Shown here: piece by piece, positions 7,005 to 10,448 of the stretch
How the letters are laid out: every line of letters starts with the position of its first letter
Position numbering within the stretch: the stretch's first letter is position 1
Assembly: GCA_000310025.1 (NCBI GenBank)
Contig: FN649734.1
Location: 3,048,847 to 3,059,294, forward strand
Direction: 5' to 3'
Source: Ectocarpus siliculosus
Taxonomy: Eukaryota; Sar; Phaeophyceae; Ectocarpales; Ectocarpaceae
Length of the DNA stretch: 10,448 nt
The notes under the pieces: model-generated
Databases searched by the model: none
Seen by the model: the letters and a program-made list of their open reading frames with translations, nothing else
Told to the model about the DNA's origin: nothing
Position numbers and translations under genes: made by a program

Positions 7005-7474
7005 TCGATTGGTGCCCTGGGGGCGGAGAAACAGACGGGGGGGGATTTAGACACTAATCCCCCCCCGGCGGACAGGTTGGGACAACAGATATGTTTTGCC
7101 CATCAGCCATATGGCTGCACCAAACCTGCACCGTTTCCGCTGTGCGAGGAATCTCGCGATAGCCCTACATCACAGCAACACAGCCGTGCGTGACCTGGCT
7201 CGATTGGTGCCTCGTGGGCGGAGATACAGACGGGGGGGGATTTAGACACTAATCCCCCCCCGGGGGGCAGGTTGGGACAACAGATATATTCTGCCCATCA
7301 GCCATGGCTGCACCAAACCTGCACCGTTTCCGCTGTACGAGGTATCTCGTGATAGCCCTACCTCACAGCAACACAGCTGTGCGTGTCCTGGCTCGATTGG
7401 TGCCTCGTGGGCGGAGATACAGACGGGGGGGGATTTACGATAATCCCCCCCCGGGGGGGGATTTAGACACACCG
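7005..7474 (-). repeat. Right inverted arm: same units in reverse orientation
   Basis: Read on the minus strand, the unit start occurs at 7470 (outer end), as a variant at about 7440 (TCGTAAATCC), at 7249 and at 7054. That gives a short outer junction piece, two full units and an inner partial unit that fades after CACCAATCGA at about 7005. The inner partial reaches further into the unit than its left counterpart. Within the units the sequence is nearly that of the left arm. Confidence 0.93.
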
Positions 7475-7483
7475 AAATATATA
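7475..7483 (+). repeat. Right copy of probable 9-bp target-site duplication
   Basis: AAATATATA directly follows the right end of the element; it is the partner of 4826-4834, with one difference at the sixth base. Confidence 0.5.
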
Positions 7484-8892
7484 TTGTGCCATGTGCCATG
7501 TACAGGCGGCGGTCGAGCAGTACCTGCTCGAGAGCGGCAGAAGTAGCAGAATGTTCGTGGGCGGAAGAAATAATAGGGGGACGGGGGGCTGAGCAGCGAA
7601 TGGGCAGAAGCGATCTTTCTGGACGATTATCATAAGCAATCGCTAGTTCACCATTCGTCGTAGCAGCTGCAGTAGAAGATCTTGAGTCACAGTAGTTTGG
7701 GGTACGCTGGTCAAGCAGTACAGGATGTACGCTACATCAGTAGTAGATCCACCAATCGGTACACCGGCGGGTAGGGCAGGTAGTTGGCTCGGGAGCATGC
7801 ATTTGTGGTTTGTTGAGAACGGCAAGGCAGGCAAGGTGAGAGACGAGCTGTGGACATTGAGCGCGAGTCCACCGCGCGAACGAAGATGGAGTTTAGTTTG
7901 TATGCGAAACGGCCGTCGTGCACGCAAGGGTTGTTCGGGAGTACTCTCGATGTATGGGCGCCTGTACAACACAAACCGCGTAAGAGCCGTAGCGGACCCA
8001 ACGCATTCGGCGGAATTTTCGCCTGGCATTCCTGTTTTCCATTGCCGCAAGTTGGGCTTGCCAACGTGCCTTTATCCCCTCCTCTCAAGCACTGTGTTCA
8101 CCAACGCGTAGCAAGCGTTGTCGTTGTTCATGTCCGCCACGTGGTGCACGTCACAAATAAATGGGCTTGAATATCTCGTATCACCCATCCCGTTTATACG
8201 TTTTTACTCAGTACCGAGCACTCTATTATACGTACCGACGTGTTGCATCACAGCCACTCACGCTCACGTTACGTACAGGCCGAATCACAAAAACGTGTAC
8301 ACCCCCAAAACAAGCTGCCAACTTCTCTTTTTGGCCACGCGCCCCCTCCACGTCCCCTCCAAGATACCTCTTCTTCTCACACACGGACACGCGCAGAAGA
8401 AAAACAAAAAGACAGAAACGTGTACAACCTGGAGCGGAAATCTGGTTTGCAGATCCTTCTGTCATATGCAAAAGTAGGGTGTACTTGAGCACCCATGTTG
8501 CGCACGGCGCTCCGACTTGCCATTGTACTCTCAAATACGCACACTTCAGTACAAAATAGGCGCTTACGACCACATTGCCACTGGGCACCACACTTCGAAC
8601 GAGGGAGGAGCCAAAAAACACGCGCGCAAAATACATACAAAACAACCCCGTTAGACTACTGTAGGTCTTCCACGACGACCAATGGAGGCCTGGAAAGGGA
8701 GAGACAGAGAGACAAGAGAGCCACCCCGGAAAGGCCCGGATTCTTTGCGCCACCCATTGCAAGGCGTCACCTATGCTTCGCCGTCCAATATCTTCGGTAG
8801 GCACGCGACACCCAGCTGCGGAGACAAAAAAAAAGCCCCCCCGCCCCCCAACCCCGAATCATCGCAGAAAAAAGGAAGCCCCGGGGTTGATC
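7484..8892. other. Intergenic stretch; no gene recognised
   Basis: Between the transposon and the stop codon of the right-hand gene there are about 1.4 kb without a supported gene. The section nearest 8892 should contain the 3' UTR of that minus-strand gene. Open frames of 80-190 codons occur on both strands (for example 7725-8111 plus and 8226-8804 minus), but they lack recognisable domains and overlap each other. An 8-bp stem palindrome, TCGAGCAG-TAC-CTGCTCGA, lies at 7513-7531. Confidence 0.4.
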
Positions 8893-9028
8893 CTAAGAAC
8901 GGTTCTTTCGCATCCACTGCTGCGCCATCTCCTCCCGCTGCATCTCCTTCGTGCGCACCGCCTTGTTGCGCTGGAAGACTGTCGAGTAACCGCCCTTCGC
9001 GTTTGGATGAATCACCTCCACGTCACCG
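8893..9028 (-). other. Last coding exon of the right-hand gene, with tandem acceptors
   Basis: It reads 44 sense codons after the split Ser codon and ends with NRS and TAG. Acceptor candidates lie at 9041, 9038, 9035, 9032 and 9029 (AAG, then CAG three times, then TAG). All leave the same frame, so the exon may begin at any of 9040, 9037, 9034, 9031 or 9028. A pyrimidine-rich stretch with CTTGACC precedes them. The plus-strand open frame across this exon (8682-9257) is Pro/Cys-rich and looks like a shadow. Confidence 0.6.
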
Positions 9029-10410
9029 CTACTGCTGCTGCTTTTGTTGCATGGTCAAGGACCAAGAGAAAAGCAATTGTTGCAAGCAGGACGGAGTACA
9101 ACGGTATCAGCATGAAATACGACATGCGCCATTGGCGTGCCCGGTGGGTGGTCAAAAATGTACGGCATCGCGACCCCCTGCTCCGATAATCAGAAAGGGA
9201 CGGAGAGGCGAGGCCCAGGAATGGGCAACAAAGCAGGAAGCACATGGACAAGACTAGAACAGGCAGAAGAGATGGGTACCACACGGACACCGTGCCCGTT
9301 CACACCGGAGGCCCTTCGGCACGTGGTTCGTCGTGCTCAACACTCTGGCTCATCAAGCGGGTGGCATGTGGGTGTTCCGCGGCAACAAGGTCAAACGCAC
9401 GGCCGTTCAATTTAACCAGGCCGTTTGGTTGTTTTATCGCGCTACATAGTCGCGTGACAACCAAGAAGCCTTGAGAGTGTATGATTTCTTGCGGCACCGA
9501 CGGGACGAACAAAAAAACGAAACGAAATAAAACCCACGCGTGGCTTGTGAAGACAGCCAACCGCCTACGGCGGGGCTGCAGGAAGAGGGTGTCGTCCATT
9601 GGAGATATGGCGGGTCTGGCACTCCGCGTGGGCGGGAACAGCTCGAAACCAAGAGCAAGCCAACAAGAGCGAGTGATCGTCCTCGGGAAACTAGTGTAAC
9701 ATCCACAACGGATAATAGGAGGTGCTGAGCGGAGACCGGCACGGACTTTTAATGTGGAGACAACAACAACAACAACAACAACCCACAAAGAGCGCGACCA
9801 TTGGGCATGGACGACGCACCTGGCGTCGCCGGCTCCCCCCTCTCTCTGCACGAGCATGACCGCGTCGCCCCCCTCGATCACGACCACCTCTCTGCCCTTC
9901 AGCTGCTCGCGGTCCCTCACCACCCCGATCGGAGCGAGTAGTTCTTGGTCGTACTCCACCACCATGCCTATGTAGACGATCGTGAATGCCGGGTCAGCCG
10001 TACATGGGACCAGCAGGAGAGTTCGGGTATTGCATAGTACTCGAAAAGGCCAACGGAATGCGAGGCTTCAATAGCCAAACTTTGGAAGACGTCTACAAAG
10101 CAGCATGAGAATAGTCGAGCCAAACCGACACACGAATATCACCTTACCACCCCCACAACCACCACCAACACCAACACCAATGCCGTTGCTCTCACTCACC
10201 GTCGTGGACGCCCAGAACCCTCCCGTCCCGCATGTGCCACCAGCACTGGACGTCCTCGGAATGTGATGCTACCGCAGTCCCCCCCGCGTCCGACTCCAGC
10301 TGCGTGTGGTCCAGGTAGCAGCCGTCCTCCTCCTCCGGGAGGTAGGCGGAGAACCAGGACAAGTGGTCGTAATCCTCGTGACCGTGCGCTATCACGGGGT
10401 GGGTCGGGTC
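8893..10410 (-). CDS. Unrecognised protein, last three coding exons (5'-partial)
   Basis: Spliced model, minus strand: exons 10410-10200, 9967-9820 and 9028-8893, joined in phases 1 and 2, ending at TAG (8893-8895). It gives the last ~164 residues. The first piece runs from DPTHPVIAHGHEDYDHLS to QCWWHMRDGRVLGVHD. The second runs from GMVVEYDQELLAPIGVV to REVVVIEGGDAVMLVQ and looks beta-rich. The third runs from GDVEVIHPNAKGGYSTVF to QREEMAQQWMRKNRS and ends in a charged helix. I do not recognise the family, and I see no signal peptide or membrane segment in this part. The call rests on three good splice borders with agreeing phases and on amino-acid composition. The gene enters from beyond 10448, so its N-terminus is unknown. 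Confidence 0.62.
9761..9782. repeat. (CAA)7 microsatellite
   Basis: Seven CAA triplets in the last intron of the right-hand gene; on the transcribed strand this is a GTT run. It translates to poly-Val or poly-Thr in spurious frames. Confidence 0.9.
9820..9967 (-). other. Penultimate exon of the right-hand gene
   Basis: The acceptor CTACATAG|GC comes after GGCTGACC, a likely branch point. The two bases GC complete a Gly codon, followed by 48 codons from MVVEYDQELL to GGAGDA and the two bases AG. The donor AG|GTGCGT is good. The preceding intron is 232 bp. Confidence 0.62.
10146..10180. repeat. ACC/AAC-rich simple repeat in an intron
   Basis: Imperfect CCA and CAA triplets just downstream (in transcript order) of the 10199 donor. 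Low complexity, no feature beyond that. Confidence 0.7.
10200..10410 (-). other. Exon (upstream-most visible) of the right-hand gene
   Basis: The acceptor has a clear tract of eight T followed by CCCAG (10418-10411), then 70 codons plus one base from GAC, ending at CACGACG|GTGAGT. Phase 0 at its start and 1 at its end. Strongly hydrophilic, with EEED and two neighbouring Trp (CWWHM). Confidence 0.65.
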
Positions 10411-10448
10411 CTGGGAAAAAAAATACGTTTTCGGGCGGGGGGGGGGGG

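Larger units (their letters stand above)
4835..7474 (+). mobile_element. MULE-like DNA transposon with tandem-unit terminal inverted arms (non-autonomous derivative)
   Basis: The element is bounded by inverted ends CGGTGTGTCTAAATCC on the left and the exact reverse complement on the right (7459-7474), 2640 bp in all. The left arm is 4835-5260 and the right arm 7005-7474, each made of ~194-bp units. Just outside lie 4826-4834 (AAATAGATA) and 7475-7483 (AAATATATA), matching at 8 of 9 positions; a 9-bp target duplication is the MULE norm, although this one is AT-rich. The interior codes for a SWIM/AT-hook protein typical of the MULE transposase C-terminus, with no visible catalytic DDE part. So the copy probably needs a transposase from elsewhere. 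The arm architecture resembles fold-back elements; the MULE assignment comes from the SWIM domain and the duplication length. Confidence 0.8.

Noticed and set aside
7492-7600. Short frame after the transposon (QAAVEQYLLESG)
   Set aside because: Only about 35 codons, ends within a G-rich stretch, no supporting context; most of the pattern comes from the TCGAGCAG palindrome.
8682-9257. 191-codon plus-strand open frame, Pro/Ser/Cys-rich
   Set aside because: Low-complexity composition, and it covers the last exon of the minus-strand gene as its shadow.
10430-10448. Terminal poly-G run as a telomere-like or regulatory feature
   Set aside because: It is a plain homopolymer in an intron at the window edge; on the transcribed strand it is simply pyrimidine-rich sequence before the acceptor.

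Overview
The window looks like a piece of a eukaryotic nuclear genome. It is GC-rich, has long introns (about 230 to 990 bp) with GT-AG borders, is full of simple repeats (GA, CTG, GAC, CAA, ACC and G/C homopolymers), and has low gene density. These traits, and the style of the proteins, suggest a stramenopile such as a brown alga; that assignment is inference. No bacterial operon, rRNA, tRNA or CRISPR is visible.

Left part (about 1-3860, minus strand): four exons can be chained with exactly matching reading phases into the first ~230 residues of a type II membrane glycosyltransferase of the GT8/glycogenin-like class. The product has a short Ser-rich cytosolic tail, a signal anchor, the start of the nucleotide-sugar domain, and a DxD motif at its visible end. 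The gene runs leftwards and its C-terminal exons are not recognised here; they probably lie beyond position 1. Long open frames on the opposite strand are shadows or translated repeats.

Middle (4826-7483): a DNA transposon of about 2.64 kb. Its long terminal inverted arms are each built of two ~194-bp tandem units plus a partial one, in opposite orientation on the two sides. The flanks carry a 9-bp direct repeat matching at 8 of 9 positions. Between the arms lies an intact 273-residue frame with a SWIM zinc finger, an AT-hook and a basic tail, which is the C-terminal end of a Mutator-like (MULE) transposase. The catalytic part is missing, so the copy is probably non-autonomous. The remaining interior has a nested palindromic patch of unknown origin.

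Right part (8893-10410, minus strand): the last three coding exons of an unrecognised gene, again joined in consistent phase and ending at a TAG at 8893. Its last intron ends in a run of five tandem NAG acceptors, all in the same frame, which could vary a serine run. The gene continues beyond 10448. The stretches 3860-4825 and 7484-8892 contain nothing I can call as a gene.

The two host genes and the transposon show no functional link. The most unusual object is the transposon, with its fold-back-like, tandem-unit arms and G/C hairpins at the unit junctions.
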